Of a DNA stretch of 64,000 bases, positions 63,968 through 64,000 are shown in pieces. The DNA comes from Pseudomonadota bacterium. GTDB lineage: Bacteria; Pseudomonadota; Gammaproteobacteria; Burkholderiales; Gallionellaceae. Numbering within the stretch: position 1 is the first letter of the stretch; each line of letters begins with the position of its first letter. The stretch covers positions 80,201 to 144,200 of the forward strand of contig JAJZTF010000006.1 in the NCBI GenBank assembly GCA_021821945.1, in the 5' to 3' direction. Both the position numbers and the translations under genes were made by a program. The notes under the pieces were generated by a model. It made no database searches. It was not told the origin of the DNA and saw nothing but the letters and a program-made list of their open reading frames with translations.

Positions 63968-64000
63968 ATGGGGAAACAGGAAAGAAAGGCGTATCTGGAA
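63968..64000 (+). CDS. Start of a possible transposase (cut by the window end)
   Basis: Eleven codons are visible from ATG at 63968 (MGKQERKAYLE). The opening resembles, from memory, transposases of an integrase-core type that begin with a similar M-x-K-x-E-R-K-A-Y-L-E run, but 11 residues cannot prove it. The repeat-rich region just upstream supports an insertion-sequence end. The stretch 63802-63878 holds no gene that I can see. Confidence 0.4.
   Translation, partial: MGKQERKAYLE

Overview
The window looks like a chromosomal segment of a moderately GC-rich betaproteobacterium. The evidence is the sdhCDAB-sdhE block divergent from mdh, the rnm/yciO/M50/trpS/scpA/scpB operon, rnfH-ratA divergent from smpB, and the general style of the housekeeping proteins. 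A freshwater Nitrosomonadales/Gallionellaceae-like bacterium is my best guess, but that is inference from remembered protein families and not a computed phylogeny. Genes are densely packed: many neighbours overlap by ATGA or TAATG, and few gaps exceed 150 bp. I see no CRISPR array and no rRNA. The only mobile DNA is a probable insertion-sequence end at the right edge.

Layout. (1) 1-5459: TCA-cycle block. sdhE (cut by the window edge), sdhB, sdhA, sdhD and sdhC run leftward; mdh and a translationally coupled ankyrin-repeat gene run rightward. A Fur-box-like palindrome lies between the two units. (2) 5513-7956: a complete three-gene AmmeMemoRadiSam operon. (3) 8066-19084: a signalling block. 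A hybrid histidine kinase with two degenerate receivers is coupled to a CheY-HD-GYP regulator. Convergent to them runs a four-gene cassette: TonB-dependent receptor, periplasmic binding protein, membrane diguanylate cyclase, PAS-GGDEF-EAL protein. (4) 19109-24569: housekeeping operons scpB/scpA/trpS/M50/yciO/rnm and rnfH/ratA. (5) 24631-33240: smpB, msrA, an NlpC lipoprotein, mltB, trxB, an Smr protein, an unknown gene, smc (TTG start) and queF. (6) 33307-35020: a small ORF, a MazG-like enzyme, an orphan cheZ and small membrane proteins. (7) 35037-39032: an ene-reductase, then a four-gene operon of a mini J-domain protein and three unrecognised proteins, then a 46-residue ORF with a strong ribosome binding site. 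(8) 39058-42249: a persulfide-response locus: ArsR-rhodanese regulator, DsrE protein, persulfide-dioxygenase-like enzyme and MFS transporter, with a near-consensus promoter and an operator-like palindrome. (9) 42259-45549: a GGDEF/EAL sensor gene split by one in-frame amber codon. (10) 45731-46029: tRNA-Pro, tRNA-Arg and tRNA-His behind a clear promoter. (11) 46038-52950: pgsA, uvrC, a family-5 uracil-DNA glycosylase, a large EF-hand membrane protein, rlmJ and a DUF455 ferritin-like protein. (12) 53174-61917: an HU gene, then glycogen and alpha-glucan metabolism (malQ, GH57, glgC leftward; glgB, pgi rightward). (13) 61901-64000: a zinc-ribbon membrane protein, an mlaF-like ATPase, a cNMP-binding protein and the IS end.

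How the parts work together. sdh and mdh supply TCA flux and may share iron-dependent control. Three GGDEF proteins, two with EAL domains, plus an HD-GYP protein make the window rich in cyclic-di-GMP turnover, and one set looks wired to an outer-membrane receptor. The glg genes with pgi form a glycogen storage and mobilisation unit. The best candidates for undescribed biology are the J-domain operon (36243-38704), the receptor-to-cyclic-di-GMP cassette (12199-19084), the EF-hand membrane protein (49030-51144), and the ArsR-rhodanese regulator whose only cysteines lie in the rhodanese loop.
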